Shown one piece after another: positions 8,422 through 18,116 of a DNA stretch of 64,000 bases. The notes beneath the pieces were generated by a model, which was not told the DNA's origin, did no database searches, and saw only the letters and a program-made list of their open reading frames with translations. Origin of the DNA: Demequina sp. TMPB413. Lineage in GTDB: Bacteria > Actinomycetota > Actinomycetes > Actinomycetales > Demequinaceae. How positions within the stretch are numbered: the stretch's first letter is position 1; each line of letters begins with the position of its first letter. The stretch lies in NCBI RefSeq assembly GCF_020447105.2, contig NZ_CP096184.1, forward strand, positions 1,922,001 to 1,986,000, given 5' to 3'. A program made the translations under genes and the position numbers.

Positions 8422-8601
8422 GGCATCACGTTACCGCTGCCACGCTCGCACGCACAGAATCTCGGTCCCCAGTCCCGGCCCAGTTGTGGCACCATAAGAG
8501 GGCCGCCGCACTGATGCGTCGGCAAGTGTCAGTGTGGACACCGCACAGGCGCTCTTCACAACGGATCGTCCGGCACGTACCTGCCGGTGAAGGGACCAGC
8601 A

Positions 8602-9762
8602 ATGGCAACCGTGACCTATGACAAGGCCACCAGGATTTATCCAGGCACCGACCGCCCCGCGGTCGACCAGTTGGACATCGACATCGCCGACGGAGAATTT
8701 CTCGTTCTCGTCGGCCCCTCCGGTTGCGGAAAGTCAACCTCACTGCGCATGCTCGCAGGCCTTGAGGACATTGACGAAGGCGCCATTTGGGTGGGCGACC
8801 GCGATGTGACGAACGTGCAGCCGAAGGACCGCGACATCGCCATGGTGTTCCAGTCCTACGCCCTGTACCCCCACATGACCGTGGCGGAGAACATGGGCTT
8901 CGCGCTCAAGATCGCCAAGGTCGACAAGGCCGAGATCCGCCAGCGCGTCGAAGCAGCCGCCAAGATCCTCGACCTCGTCGAGTACCTTGACCGCAAGCCG
9001 AAGGCCCTCTCCGGTGGTCAGCGCCAGCGTGTTGCCATGGGTCGCGCCATCGTGCGTCAGCCCCAGGTGTTCCTCATGGACGAGCCGCTGTCGAACCTTG
9101 ACGCCAAGCTGCGTGTCCAGACCCGTACCCAGATCGCCGCTCTCCAGCGTCGCCTTGGCGTCACGACCGTGTACGTCACGCACGACCAGGTCGAGGCCCT
9201 CACCATGGGCGACAGGATCGCCGTGATGAAGGACGGCGTGCTCCAGCAGGTGGGCACGCCGCGCGACATGTACGACACCCCCGCCAACGTGTTCGTTGCC
9301 GGCTTCATCGGCTCCCCCGCCATGAACATCGGCACGTACCAGGTGTTCGACGGTGCCGCACAGGTGGGCCGCGGCAAGGTTCCGCTCAGCCGCGACGTGC
9401 TCGCTGGCCTCAAGGACGAAGACAAGAACCACGTGGTGCTTGGCTTCCGTCCCGAGTCCCTCGACCGCTCGGCCCCGAACGCCGAGGGCGCCATCCCCGT
9501 CGAGGTCGACGTGGTGGAAGAGCTCGGATCGGACGCCTTCGTCTACGGCTCAGTGCCGAACGAGTTCGGTGACAGCAAGGACATCCACTTCGCAGCGGGC
9601 GACTCGCAGATGGTCGTGCGCATCGACCCCCGCGACGTTCCCAAGAAGGGTGACACCATCTGGGTCACCATTCGCGAGGGCGAGCAGCACACGTTCTCCG
9701 CAGCTTCCGGCGCACGCCTGAGCAGCGGCGGCGTGACCACCAAGGCTTCGCCTAAGAAGTAA
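8602..9762 (+). CDS. ABC transporter ATP-binding protein, MsmK/UgpC type
   Basis: Protein of 386 residues. Walker [10 protein letters not shown] is near residue 37, the Q-loop is in MVFQSYALYPHM, the signature is LSGGQRQRVAMGRA, Walker B is VFLMDEPLSNLDAK and the H-loop is VYVTHDQVEA. A C-terminal TOBE/MalK-like regulatory domain spans about residues 240-375. ATPases of this class serve several CUT1 sugar importers at once. It stands alone with its own terminator and can supply the ATPase missing from the importer at 1194-4371. The ATG at 8602 is preferred because AAGGGA is at 8590-8595; a GTG 15 nt upstream is possible. Confidence 0.92.
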   Translation: MATVTYDKATRIYPGTDRPAVDQLDIDIADGEFLVLVGPSGCGKSTSLRMLAGLEDIDEGAIWVGDRDVTNVQPKDRDIAMVFQSYALYPHMTVAENMGFALKIAKVDKAEIRQRVEAAAKILDLVEYLDRKPKALSGGQRQRVAMGRAIVRQPQVFLMDEPLSNLDAKLRVQTRTQIAALQRRLGVTTVYVTHDQVEALTMGDRIAVMKDGVLQQVGTPRDMYDTPANVFVAGFIGSPAMNIGTYQVFDGAAQVGRGKVPLSRDVLAGLKDEDKNHVVLGFRPESLDRSAPNAEGAIPVEVDVVEELGSDAFVYGSVPNEFGDSKDIHFAAGDSQMVVRIDPRDVPKKGDTIWVTIREGEQHTFSAASGARLSSGGVTTKASPKK

Positions 9763-9779
9763 TTCACGACTCACGCCGA

Positions 9780-9810
9780 GGGGCGGTCCGGTTCTCCGGG
9801 CCGCCCCTTT
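9780..9810 (+). terminator. Rho-independent terminator after the MsmK-type ATPase gene
   Basis: Positions 9780-9791 pair with 9796-9807 (12 bp, one G-T pair, loop TTCT), followed by TTT. It lies 17 bp after the stop codon and isolates the ATPase gene from the DUF4032 gene. Confidence 0.85.
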
Positions 9811-9858
9811 GCGCGCCCGGGGGGTAGTGGCACCCTCGACACCCCCTACCCTTGAGGT

Positions 9859-11304
9859 ATGCCATTGCGCATCACAGGTACAGCCGACGCGTCGCTGATC
9901 AATCTTCCGTGGTCCATTCCGCTCACGGTCTGGCCAGAAGACCGCATTGCCGCATTGCCTCGCGGCCTGTCGCGTCACGTCGTCCGGTTTGTGCGTTACG
10001 GCGACGGGGTCCTGGCCATCAAGGAGACCAATCCCGAGATCGCTCAGCGCGAGTTCTCGATGCTCAGCGAATTGCGCCGCATGGGAGCCCCTTGCGTCAG
10101 GCCCATCGCCGTGGTGGCAGGCCGGGTCGATGGCGCGGGCAACGAGCTCTCTGCCGCCCTCGTGACAGAGCATCTCGCGTTTTCCTTGCCCTACCGAGCC
10201 CTCTTCAGCCAGGGCCTTCGCAAGTCCACCGTCAAGCGGCTCATCAACGCGCTGTCGGTGCTGCTGGTGCGGCTCCACCTCAACGGCTTCTACTGGGGCG
10301 ACGTGTCCCTCTCGAACGCGCTCTTTCGCCGTGACGCTTCGGAGTTCTCCGCATACCTCGTGGATGCCGAGACGGGCGACATGCATGACCACCTCACCGA
10401 TGGCCAGCGAGACTACGACCTCGAGATTGCCGTCACGAACATCACGGGTGAGTTGCTCGATCTCCAAGCAAGCGAGGACCTCGACGAGGCGATCGATCCT
10501 TTCGAGATCGGTGAGCGGATCCGCAAGCGCTACATGGACCTGTGGAGCGCTCTGACGGAGACGGAGACGATCGAGGCCAACGTGCCTTACGAAGTGTCGC
10601 AACGCGTCAGGGCACTCAACGACATGGGCTTCGACGTGGGCGAGATCGACATGGAGCAGACGTCCGACGGCACGGCCGTGCGGATCCGTCCCAAAGTGGT
10701 GGACGCTGGCCACCACTCGCGCAGGCTCTTGCGCCTCACGGGGCTCGACGTGCAGGAGAACCAGGCCAGACGCTTGCTCAACGACGTCGACGAGTTCAGC
10801 ACCATTCACGCGGACGAATACGCGAGCTACCGTGCCGATGACCTCGACACGGAGACCTTTGCCGCCCATAGATGGCTGACCCACATCTTCGAGCCCACCG
10901 TCAAGGCCGTCCCTCGCGACCTGCGTGGAAAGCTCGAGCCAGCGCAGATCTTCCACGAGATCATGGAACATCGCTGGTATCTTGCCGAATCCGCAGGCCA
11001 CGACGTACCGATGCCGGTGGCCACAGCGTCGTACGTCAAGAACGTGCTGCCCACCAAGGCCGACGAAAAGGCCGTCCTCGGTCGCTCCCTCGCCGAGATG
11101 ACCGCCGAACTGCCTGCGCTCACCGCTGAGGTGGGCACCGTGTATGGCGAGACGCGAGACGCCTACGAAAATGACAACACCCACGGTTGGGGCCGCATGC
11201 CTGAACCTGACGACGCGGAGCCTCCGGCAGTGCGGCGCGCCAGCACGCGAATCCCCGTGACCGCCAAACCCAACCCGCACCGAGCACCCGACCCTGACGA
11301 GTAG
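9859..11304 (+). CDS. DUF4032 domain protein with LPS-kinase-like N-terminus
   Basis: Protein of 481 residues. The first half resembles the lipopolysaccharide/Kdo kinase fold. It has a Lys in the strand VLAIKETN, a catalytic-loop-like HLNGFYWGDVSLSNALF and a metal-binding-like Asp in YLVDAETGDMHD. The C-terminal part (about 220-430) is the DUF4032 region found almost only in actinobacteria. No lipopolysaccharide is expected in this lineage, so the true substrate is unknown. The start is preceded by GAGG, and the gene lies 5 bp before the HAD phosphatase gene, so the two are probably cotranscribed. Confidence 0.8.
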   Translation: MPLRITGTADASLINLPWSIPLTVWPEDRIAALPRGLSRHVVRFVRYGDGVLAIKETNPEIAQREFSMLSELRRMGAPCVRPIAVVAGRVDGAGNELSAALVTEHLAFSLPYRALFSQGLRKSTVKRLINALSVLLVRLHLNGFYWGDVSLSNALFRRDASEFSAYLVDAETGDMHDHLTDGQRDYDLEIAVTNITGELLDLQASEDLDEAIDPFEIGERIRKRYMDLWSALTETETIEANVPYEVSQRVRALNDMGFDVGEIDMEQTSDGTAVRIRPKVVDAGHHSRRLLRLTGLDVQENQARRLLNDVDEFSTIHADEYASYRADDLDTETFAAHRWLTHIFEPTVKAVPRDLRGKLEPAQIFHEIMEHRWYLAESAGHDVPMPVATASYVKNVLPTKADEKAVLGRSLAEMTAELPALTAEVGTVYGETRDAYENDNTHGWGRMPEPDDAEPPAVRRASTRIPVTAKPNPHRAPDPDE

Positions 11305-11308
11305 CCGC

Positions 11309-12172
11309 GTGACTCTGTCCTCATACGGCGGCACATCCGCGCGCCGCGCGATCTTCCTTGACTTCGATGGCACCTATGCCCACCACGGCGAGGTGCCTCC
11401 TGCCCACGCCGACGCCGTCGCCGCCGCGCGCTCGAACGGTCACCTCGTCTTCTTGTGCACTGGACGCCCCCTCTCCCTCGTCCCCCGGCACGTGCTGGAC
11501 TCCGGCTTCGACGGCTTCATCGCCACGGCCGGCGCCTACGTCGAATACGAGGGAGAGGTGCTGCTCGACCTGCGTTTCTCAGCTGAGCTCACCGCGAGGG
11601 CGCTGCACCACCTGGACGCGAGCGGAGCCATGTTCATCATGGAGACGCCCGTGACCACGTTCACCAGGCAAGGGGTCGTCGACGCCATGACCGAGCACGC
11701 CCTCGCACTCTCCAATCGTGACGCCGCACGCGGAATCCGTGGCATTCTCGATGCGCTCACCGTGCAGTCGGACTTGAGCGCCATCCGGCCGTCGAAGGTG
11801 ACGTCCTTCGCTGGACCTGTCCTCCTGAGTGAAATTGGCGCTCGCATCGGGCCGGAAGTGGACGTCATTCCTGCCTCGCTCGACGATCTCGGGGAGGGCG
11901 CTGGGGAGATGTTCCTCGCCGGCGTCAATAAGGCCACCGGGATTGAAGCGGTGATCGCTCACCTTGGCCTTCACCGGGCCGACGTTGTCGCGTGCGGGGA
12001 TGGCCCCAACGATCTGGAGATGCTTCAGTTCGCCGGCACGTCAGTGGCGATTGCGGGGTCCGCCCCTGCGCTGCTCGCAGCCGCCGACCTCGTGGCCGCC
12101 GGGCCCGGTGAGGCTGGCTTGGTCGATGCCTTCGTGACGCTCGGCCTGATCGAGCAAGCCAAGGCGTCCTAG
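11309..12172 (+). CDS. HAD-superfamily Cof-type phosphatase
   Basis: Protein of 287 residues starting with GTG four bases after the previous stop. Motif I is IFLDFDGTYAHHG with the two catalytic aspartates, motif II is VFLCTGRP, and motif IV is VVACGDGPNDLEML. A cap domain lies between about residues 85 and 195. This pattern is type IIB Cof/YbiV-like, whose members dephosphorylate sugar phosphates or flavin precursors. The exact substrate is unknown. It converges on rlmB with a 24-bp gap. Confidence 0.85.
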   Translation: MTLSSYGGTSARRAIFLDFDGTYAHHGEVPPAHADAVAAARSNGHLVFLCTGRPLSLVPRHVLDSGFDGFIATAGAYVEYEGEVLLDLRFSAELTARALHHLDASGAMFIMETPVTTFTRQGVVDAMTEHALALSNRDAARGIRGILDALTVQSDLSAIRPSKVTSFAGPVLLSEIGARIGPEVDVIPASLDDLGEGAGEMFLAGVNKATGIEAVIAHLGLHRADVVACGDGPNDLEMLQFAGTSVAIAGSAPALLAAADLVAAGPGEAGLVDAFVTLGLIEQAKAS

Positions 12173-12196
12173 AGCGCCGGGCGGGGCCCGCCGGAG

Positions 12197-13150
12197 TCAG
12201 CGCTGAAGCGCCCGCGACGCCTCGTACAGCGCGATTGAGGCGGCGACGGACGCGTTGAGGCTCTCGGTAGCACCAGAGATCGGGATGGAAGCCACCTGGT
12301 CGCACGTCTCCCGCACCAGTCGCGACAGTCCCGCGCCCTCTGCCCCCACCACGATCACCAGCGGACCGTCGAGCAGGTTCGACTCCGCCAGTTCGACATC
12401 CCCGTCCGCGTCGAGGCCCAGGACAAAGAGCCCTGCCTTCTTGTAGTCCTCGAGCGCACGGACCAGGTTGGTGGCGCGGGCGACAGGAAGACGCGCGGCG
12501 GCACCCGCGGAGACCTTCCACGCCGCCACTGTCACTCCCGCGGCCCGGCGCTCGGGAATGACAGCGCCGTTGGCCCCGAAGGCGGCCGCGGAACGCAGGA
12601 TGGCGCCAAGGTTGCGCGGGTCCTGGATGCCGTCGAGAGCGATCAGCCTGATGGGGCTCGGCGCCTCGAGCAGGTCGCCTGGCTGCAGATACTCGTAGGG
12701 AGCCACCTCGAGCGCGACGCCTTGGTGAGGGCTGCCGTCGGCGATCCGATCCAGTACCGGCTTGCTGACCTCCCGCACCTCGATCTCGCGCTCGACCGCC
12801 TTGGAGACAATCTCGGTGATGCGGTCGTCGGCGTCCACACGCTCAAAGACGAGCAGCACGTTCGCGGGAAGCCCTGCGCGCAATGCCTCGAGCACCGAGT
12901 TGCGGCCGATGATGACGTCGTCCGCCTTGGAGGTCCTGTCGCGCGGGCCGCCACCTCGAGCGCCCGCCCGCTTCTCCGCACCAGCGACAGAAGCCTGCTT
13001 GGCCTTGTACGCCTTGTGATACGGGCGATCCTCGGCCCTCGGCGTCGGCCCCTTGCCTTCAAGAGCCTTGCGCCCCTTGCCACCGGTGCCGATGCTGGGG
13101 CCCTTCTTGATTCTGCGGGTAGCGCCTGGACGCTTCTGGTTGCCTGCCAT
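12197..13150 (-). CDS. rlmB: 23S rRNA (guanosine-2'-O-)-methyltransferase RlmB, TrmH/SpoU family
   Basis: Protein of 317 residues. A long Lys/Arg-rich N-terminal tail (about 1-70) is followed by the SpoU substrate-binding domain (VIIGRNSVLEAL) and the knotted methyltransferase domain with its three motifs (IQDPRNLGAILRSA, VIVVGAEGAGL, ISGATESLNASVA). It should methylate 23S rRNA using S-adenosylmethionine. The start MAGNQKRPG has a GGAG 5 nt upstream and overlaps the cysS stop (ATGA), so the pair is translationally coupled, a common actinobacterial arrangement. Confidence 0.92.
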   Translation of the reverse strand: MAGNQKRPGATRRIKKGPSIGTGGKGRKALEGKGPTPRAEDRPYHKAYKAKQASVAGAEKRAGARGGGPRDRTSKADDVIIGRNSVLEALRAGLPANVLLVFERVDADDRITEIVSKAVEREIEVREVSKPVLDRIADGSPHQGVALEVAPYEYLQPGDLLEAPSPIRLIALDGIQDPRNLGAILRSAAAFGANGAVIPERRAAGVTVAAWKVSAGAAARLPVARATNLVRALEDYKKAGLFVLGLDADGDVELAESNLLDGPLVIVVGAEGAGLSRLVRETCDQVASIPISGATESLNASVAASIALYEASRALQR

Positions 13151-14571
13151 CAGTTCTCCTCCGCGAGCGACCAGCGCACGCCTTCTGCCGAGTCTTCGAG
13201 CACGATACCCGCCGCTGCGAGCCTGTCCCTGATGGCGTCGGCCGTCGCCCAATCCTTGGTGGCACGAGCGGTTGCCCTGGCCTCAACGTCGGCGTGCACC
13301 AAGGTGTCAAGCGCACGCATCGCCGTCGATGTTGTCGTATCCGAGCCGGCCCACATGTCCGAGGCGGGGTCGAGCCCGAGAGTATCGAGCATCGCGCGCA
13401 CGTCCAACAGGGCGGCCGCGAGCGCGTTCGTGTCGCCTGCCGTCGCCGCGGCATTTCCCGCGCGCACCGTCTCGTGGACGTGAGCGAGGGCGCGCGGCAC
13501 TGCCAGGTCGTCGTTCATGGCCTCAACGAAGGGCTCTGGCAACGCTGCCTGACGCACCTCGTCGAAAGATGGCGAACCAACCCGTTCAGAGGCCCTCTTC
13601 ACAAAGCCTGCCAACCGCGCCCAGGTGGCCGTCGCATCGTCCATGGTGGCGTCCGAGTACTCGAGCATCGACCGGTAGTGGACTTGGGCGAGCGCGAGCC
13701 GCAAAGCAGGCGCCGGGTAGCGCGCGAGCACTTCACCGACGAGTGCGCCGTTGCCAAGCGACTTGGACATCTTGGCGCCTGACTGGGTCACCCATGCCGC
13801 GTGCATCCACAACTGAGCAAAGCCGTATCCGGCTGCTCTGGATTGGGCCTGCTCGTTCTCGTGGTGAGGGAAGCGCAAGTCGAGCCCGCCGCCGTGGATG
13901 TCGAAAGTGTCGCCGAGGAAGCGTCGCGCCATCGCCGAGCACTCGATGTGCCAGCCGGGACGCCCTGGTCCCCACGGCGAGTCCCACGACGCGCTCTCGG
14001 GCTCCGTTGGCTTGCGCGCCTTCCACAAGGCAAAATCGCGCGGGTCGCGCTTGTCCTCTGGGGGCGCGTCCGGCGCCGCCGTGAGATCGTCGAGTCCCTG
14101 GTTGGTCAGCGAGCCATAGTCGGCGAACGCATGCACGTCGAAGTAGACGGAGCCATCCTTCTCGTACGCGTGGCCGAGATCAATCAGTCGCGCAATGAGC
14201 GCGAGAATCTCAGGGATGTGCCCCGTCGCACGCGGCTCAGCAGCTGGCGGCAGGACGCCGACGGCCGCGTAGGCGGCCTGAAACTCGCGCTCGAAGCGCA
14301 GTGCCCACGCCCACCATTCGGCGCCGGCTTCGGCCGCCTTCGTGAGTGTCTTGTCGTCAATGTCCGTGACGTTGCGCACGAGCGTGACGGTCAGCCCAGA
14401 CCGCTCAAGCCAGCGCTGCAAGACGTCCATCGCCACCGCGCTGCGAAGGTGACCAACGTGAGGACTTGACTGCACCGTCGGCCCGCACAAGTAGATGCCC
14501 ACGTGGCCAGGCACGACGGGGACAAGGTCGCGCTCCTCACGGGTAGCGGTATCAAACAGGCGCACAGTCAC
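13150..14571 (-). CDS. cysS: Cysteinyl-tRNA synthetase
   Basis: Class I aminoacyl-tRNA synthetase of 473 residues charging tRNA-Cys. The zinc ligand Cys29 is in IYLCGPTV, and HVGH at 38-41 is the HIGH signature. Further zinc ligands are in WHIECSAMA and FPHHENE, and KMSKS is in [10 protein letters not shown]. The GTG start giving VTVRLFDTA matches the usual N-terminus of the family; an upstream in-frame TTG at 14592 is less likely. It is coupled to rlmB. Confidence 0.95.
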   Translation of the reverse strand: MTVRLFDTATREERDLVPVVPGHVGIYLCGPTVQSSPHVGHLRSAVAMDVLQRWLERSGLTVTLVRNVTDIDDKTLTKAAEAGAEWWAWALRFEREFQAAYAAVGVLPPAAEPRATGHIPEILALIARLIDLGHAYEKDGSVYFDVHAFADYGSLTNQGLDDLTAAPDAPPEDKRDPRDFALWKARKPTEPESASWDSPWGPGRPGWHIECSAMARRFLGDTFDIHGGGLDLRFPHHENEQAQSRAAGYGFAQLWMHAAWVTQSGAKMSKSLGNGALVGEVLARYPAPALRLALAQVHYRSMLEYSDATMDDATATWARLAGFVKRASERVGSPSFDEVRQAALPEPFVEAMNDDLAVPRALAHVHETVRAGNAAATAGDTNALAAALLDVRAMLDTLGLDPASDMWAGSDTTTSTAMRALDTLVHADVEARATARATKDWATADAIRDRLAAAGIVLEDSAEGVRWSLAEEN

Positions 14572-14635
14572 GAGTGCAAGGCTACCGGTCAAGTCGCCAC
14601 GCGACTCCGCTGCCGCCCGCTGGCGGACATCCGCC

Positions 14636-14732
14636 GGACAGTGCGAACCGTTTCCATGCCGACGCGCCGGGCTCGCGTGCCCGCGCGGTCGAGCATGCGG
14701 CGTGCCGCGCGCCAGAACGGTTCGGAGCGTCG
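14636..14732. repeat. Intergenic palindromic element, type B copy 1 (97 bp)
   Basis: The left arm GGACAGTGCGAACCG (14636-14650) and right arm CGGTTCGGAGCGTCG (14718-14732) form terminal inverted repeats, with an inner inverted repeat of CGACGCGCCG and CGGCGTGCC type. It has the same length and architecture as the copy at 37250. It lies 31 bp downstream of the ispF 3' end and before cysS. No coding potential. Confidence 0.75.
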
Positions 14733-14762
14733 TGAGGCACCGGGCGGCGGGTTTGGCCGACG

Positions 14763-15230
14763 CTAGGCCCGGGTGACGAGCGCCGTCGCGATCGCCGCCA
14801 GCCCCTCGCCGCGACCGGTGAGGCCAAGGCCGTCAGTGGTGGTTGCCGACACGCTCACAGGGGCGCCGACGGCGGTGGACAGCGCCGCTTCTGCCTCCGC
14901 CCTGCGTGGGCCGAGCTTGGGACGGTTGCCGATCACTTGGACGGCCACATTGGAGATCTGAAAGCCGGCCGCGCGCACCCGGCTCGCGGTCTCGGTCAAG
15001 AGCGTTGCGCCCGAAGCGCCAGCCCACTCCGGCCTGTCGGTGCCAAAGTTTGACCCGAGGTCGCCGAGACCAGCCGCGGACAGCAGCGCGTCGCAGGCCG
15101 CGTGCGCCGCAACGTCGCCATCGGAGTGCCCCGCCAGTGCCGTCTCTTCTGGCCAGGACAGACCGGCCAGATGCAGGCCCTTGTGGTTAGCGAACGCGTG
15201 GGTGTCGGTGCCGATCCCTGTGCGCATCAT
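14763..15230 (-). CDS. ispF: 2-C-methyl-D-erythritol 2,4-cyclodiphosphate synthase
   Basis: Protein of 155 residues, full length for IspF, which cyclises CDP-ME 2-phosphate in the non-mevalonate isoprenoid pathway. The metal ligands are in GTDTHAF and in [13 protein letters not shown], and the conserved C-terminal block is [15 protein letters not shown]. It begins ATGATG and overlaps the ispD stop, so ispD and ispF are coupled. Confidence 0.94.
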   Translation of the reverse strand: MMRTGIGTDTHAFANHKGLHLAGLSWPEETALAGHSDGDVAAHAACDALLSAAGLGDLGSNFGTDRPEWAGASGATLLTETASRVRAAGFQISNVAVQVIGNRPKLGPRRAEAEAALSTAVGAPVSVSATTTDGLGLTGRGEGLAAIATALVTRA

Positions 15231-15895
15231 GCCGTGATCCTCAACTGTGCAGCCGCGAGGTCCGCTGGATAGGTGATCTTGGACCCGAGAACATCGCCCT
15301 CGACTGTCGCAAGCCGGAAGCCATATCGCAACGCAAGCGCGCCATCGTCGGTGGCCTCAACACCGTCCGCCTGCGCTCGCTCGTGCGACTCGCGAAGGAC
15401 GCTCAGGAGAAGGGCCTGAGGAGTTTGGACTGCCCCGAGGCTCTGCCGGTCAAGGTAACTCACCTCGCCGCCGACGCCCGTGACGATCGTGTCGACCACC
15501 GGGAGCACGGGAATGACCGCGTCGCACGTCTCGAGCGCGTCGAGTAGTCGGCCAAACACGGCCACCGGCATGAAGGGCCTGGCCGCGTCGTGAACGAGCA
15601 CGGCGTCTCCGCCTCCGAGGTCGGCGAGCGCGTCCAGCCCGCGAGCGACGGAGGCTTGCCTGGTGCCGCCACCCACGACTACCTCGACGCGCGCCGCAAC
15701 CCCCGCTACGGCGTCGACGAAATCAGCAACGGCGTCGGCCGGGGCCGTCACCACGATGCGTTCGCACACCGTGGCAAGAGCAGACGCCGCCCATGTCACC
15801 AGCGGGGTTCCACCGACCGTCACAAGGCCTTTGGGAATGTCGCGGGCAAGTCGGGAGCCGCTCCCTGCGGCCGTCAGGACGGCCGCCGTTGTCAC
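15227..15895 (-). CDS. ispD: 2-C-methyl-D-erythritol 4-phosphate cytidylyltransferase
   Basis: Protein of 222 residues. The nucleotide-binding loop is [17 protein letters not shown], and [13 protein letters not shown] contains the conserved aspartates. The C-terminal block [19 protein letters not shown] resembles IspD. It adds CMP to methylerythritol phosphate. GTG start; the four-base overlap with carD upstream and the overlap with ispF downstream make carD-ispD-ispF one transcription unit. Confidence 0.93.
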   Translation of the reverse strand: MTTAAVLTAAGSGSRLARDIPKGLVTVGGTPLVTWAASALATVCERIVVTAPADAVADFVDAVAGVAARVEVVVGGGTRQASVARGLDALADLGGGDAVLVHDAARPFMPVAVFGRLLDALETCDAVIPVLPVVDTIVTGVGGEVSYLDRQSLGAVQTPQALLLSVLRESHERAQADGVEATDDGALALRYGFRLATVEGDVLGSKITYPADLAAAQLRITA

Positions 15896-16374
15896 GACGC
15901 GAGGACCGCGTCGAGCCGAGTCTCTGCAGTGGGCTCGTCACACTTCTCGGCGAGAGCCAACTCGCTGACGAGGATCTGGCGCGCCTTGGAAAGCATGCGC
16001 TTCTCGCCTGCACTCAGGCCCTTGTCCGTGTCGCGACGCGACAAGTCGCGGACTACCTCGGCCACGCGAATGACGTCGCCGGAAGCGAGCTTCTCCACGT
16101 TGGCCTTGTAGCGACGCGACCAGTTGGTCGGCTCTTCGATGTAGGGCTCCTTGAGGACTGCGAAAACCTTCAGCAGTCCCGCCTGGTCGACCACATCGCG
16201 GACGCCCACGAGGTCAACGTTCTCTGCGGGGACCTCGATGGTGAGGTCGCCTTGTGCCACTCTCAACTTGAGGTACATCTTTTCTTCGCCCCGAATGGTG
16301 CGCTTCTTGATGTCCTCGATGAGGGCCGCACCATGGTGCGGGTAGACGACTGTCTCGCCAACGACGAAGTTCAT
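15892..16374 (-). CDS. carD: CarD-family RNA polymerase-binding regulator
   Basis: Protein of 160 residues. The N-terminal Tudor-like RNA-polymerase-interacting domain ([18 protein letters not shown] onward, to about residue 60) is followed by the helical DNA-binding domain that contacts the upstream edge of the bubble ([13 protein letters not shown]). In actinobacteria CarD stabilises open complexes at rRNA and many other promoters and is usually essential. It starts at ATG with AAGGGG upstream and leads the ispD-ispF unit, the normal order in this group. Confidence 0.95.
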   Translation of the reverse strand: MNFVVGETVVYPHHGAALIEDIKKRTIRGEEKMYLKLRVAQGDLTIEVPAENVDLVGVRDVVDQAGLLKVFAVLKEPYIEEPTNWSRRYKANVEKLASGDVIRVAEVVRDLSRRDTDKGLSAGEKRMLSKARQILVSELALAEKCDEPTAETRLDAVLAS

Positions 16375-16544
16375 GTGTTTTCGTTTCCCCTTCGATCCGA
16401 GGGCCTAGTCTACCACCGCGAACAAGTGCTATACAGGTCGGTTACGGAATGGGGTCGCAACGACACGCCGTCAGGGCCGTCGCCCGCTCCCGGTATCCTG
16501 ATAATCGTCCCCTCCCGCGAATGTCCCCCGCGAAAGGAAATCTC

Positions 16545-17024
16545 GTGCACTCACGCGCGAAGGTTGCAGCCGTCGCCCTCGGCGCCGCGCTCGTACTCAG
16601 TTCCTGCTCCCTTACCTCGAGCGTCACCACGTCGCTGGAGTACGACCCTTCTGACGGCACCTCCGTGGCCGTAGGCGACGTGCGAGCGCTCAACATCACG
16701 CTCATCACGACAGCTGAGGGCGAGCCTGGCGCCGTCATCGGCGCGCTCTACAACGCCCATCTGACAGAAGAGGCCACCGTCACCCTGGAAATCGGCGGCA
16801 CGGAGGAGACGTACGACATCCCGCCGATGGTGGGCATTCAACTGGGTGTCGGCGAGGGCACCGAGGAGTTCGTCACGACGGCGCCCACCAACCCCGGGCT
16901 GTTCGGCACCTACACGGTCACCGTCGAGGGTGAAGGGGCAGCGACGGGCGCGCTCCCCGTCATGGACGGCACTCTTCCGCAGTACGCCGACGTGCTCGAG
17001 GAGTTGGAAGCCTCCGCCTCCTAG
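16545..17024 (+). CDS. Hypothetical secreted lipoprotein
   Basis: Protein of 159 residues from GTG 16545, chosen because GAAAGGAAA ends 4 nt upstream and because the first residues then form a proper lipoprotein signal (VHSRAKVAAVALGAALVL) with lipobox LSSC and Cys21. An in-frame ATG at 16521 would give a longer N-terminus. The mature part is small, acidic and beta-rich, with no catalytic motif recognised. It lies next to carD, divergently transcribed. Function unknown. Confidence 0.75.
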   Translation: MHSRAKVAAVALGAALVLSSCSLTSSVTTSLEYDPSDGTSVAVGDVRALNITLITTAEGEPGAVIGALYNAHLTEEATVTLEIGGTEETYDIPPMVGIQLGVGEGTEEFVTTAPTNPGLFGTYTVTVEGEGAATGALPVMDGTLPQYADVLEELEASAS

Positions 17025-17092
17025 TGCGAGTGGCCGGGAGGTCGCGGGGCCGACTAGCCGGCCGCCGAGGGTCGGGAGGCCCGGCCGCCGAA

Positions 17093-17123
17093 GGCCGAGA
17101 GGCCGAGAGGCCGAGAGGCCGAG
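17093..17123 (+). repeat. Tandem GGCCGAGA octamer repeat
   Basis: Almost four copies of the octamer GGCCGAGA occupy 17093-17123, preceded by degenerate GGCCG-rich sequence from about 17040. It is part of the 301-bp gap between the lipoprotein gene and pstB, which otherwise holds only the type A element at 17149-17235. Likely slippage-prone, with no evident function. Confidence 0.8.
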
Positions 17124-17148
17124 CGCAGCAGCTGTCGGTTTGGCGGCC

Positions 17149-17235
17149 GAACAGTTCTGACCGCGCGAGGGGCCGACGCGCCGCCCCTAGCGCATGTAGA
17201 CCGCGTGCCGCATCCGCCGACGGTCAGAAGTGTTC
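17149..17235. repeat. Intergenic palindromic element, type A copy 1 (87 bp)
   Basis: The left arm GAACAGTTCTGACCG (17149-17163) and right arm CGGTCAGAAGTGTTC (17221-17235) are inverted repeats matching at 14 of 15 positions. Total length is 87 bp, identical to the copies at 52764 and 53955. It lies in the convergent gap downstream of both the lipoprotein gene and pstB. Confidence 0.85.
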
Positions 17236-17325
17236 AGGGATGCCGCACCGTGTCGCCACGCGACGGCGCTGACCACTCGAGACGCAGCTCCGGCGCGATC
17301 CAACGCACCGGTGCGCCCGCAGGGT

Positions 17326-18105
17326 TCAACCGAAGCGGCCGGAGATGTAGTCCTCTGTCGCCTTCTCTGACGGCGCAGAGAAGATGGTGGTGGTGTCGTT
17401 CATCTCGATGAGCTTGCCGGGCTTGCCCGTACCGGCAATGTTGAAGAACGCCGTCTTCTCACTCACGCGCGCAGCCTGTTGCATGTTGTGCGTCACGATG
17501 ACGATCGTGTAGTTGGCCTTGAGCTCCTGGATGAGGTCCTCGATCGCGAGGGTCGAGATCGGGTCAAGCGCCGAGCAAGGCTCGTCCATCAACACCACGT
17601 CAGGCTTGATCGCGATCGCGCGGGCAATGCATAGGCGCTGCTGCTGACCGCCCGACAGCGACGAACCAGGCTTGTCTAGGCGGTCCTTGACCTCGTCCCA
17701 CAAGTTGGAGCCGCGCAGCGACTGCTCCACGAGGTCCTCCGTGTCCGACTTGGACATCCGCTTGTTGTTGAGCTTGACGCCAGCCACCACGTTCTCGGCG
17801 ATCGACATGGTGGGGAACGGGTTGGGTCGCTGGAAGACCATGCCGACGTGGCGGCGCACGGCCACGGGGTCGACAGCCGAGTCGTAGAGGTTCACCCCGT
17901 CCATCAGGACCTCGCCCTCGACGCGGGCGCCAGGAATCACCTCGTGCATCCGGTTGAGGGTGCGCAAGAAGGTCGACTTGCCGCAGCCCGATGGGCCGAT
18001 GAACGCCGTCACCGAGTTGGGCTCGATCGCGAGCGAGACATCTTCGACAGCAAGGAAGCTGCTGTAGTAGACGTTCAGGTTGTTGACGTCAATGCGCTTG
18101 GCCAC
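17326..18105 (-). CDS. pstB: Phosphate ABC transporter ATPase
   Basis: Protein of 259 residues. Walker A is GPSGCGKST, the Q-loop is in [10 protein letters not shown], the signature is [14 protein letters not shown], Walker B is [12 protein letters not shown], and the switch His is in [18 protein letters not shown] and the Cys after DEP are typical of PstB. The start is GTG at 18105, giving VAKRIDVNN, with AAGGAA about 7 nt upstream; longer in-frame starts run into pstA. It energises PstA/PstC and ends the pst operon. Confidence 0.95.
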   Translation of the reverse strand: MAKRIDVNNLNVYYSSFLAVEDVSLAIEPNSVTAFIGPSGCGKSTFLRTLNRMHEVIPGARVEGEVLMDGVNLYDSAVDPVAVRRHVGMVFQRPNPFPTMSIAENVVAGVKLNNKRMSKSDTEDLVEQSLRGSNLWDEVKDRLDKPGSSLSGGQQQRLCIARAIAIKPDVVLMDEPCSALDPISTLAIEDLIQELKANYTIVIVTHNMQQAARVSEKTAFFNIAGTGKPGKLIEMNDTTTIFSAPSEKATEDYISGRFG

Positions 18106-18116
18106 GTGGGATTCCT

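Noticed and set aside
12173..12196. Terminator between the HAD phosphatase gene and rlmB
   Set aside because: The GC-rich sequence folds only into a 5-bp stem with a three-base loop and no T-run; not strong enough to call.
13272..14469. Long plus-strand reading frames opposite cysS
   Set aside because: Arg/Pro-rich shadow frames with no homologous features; cysS and rlmB on the other strand account for the sequence.
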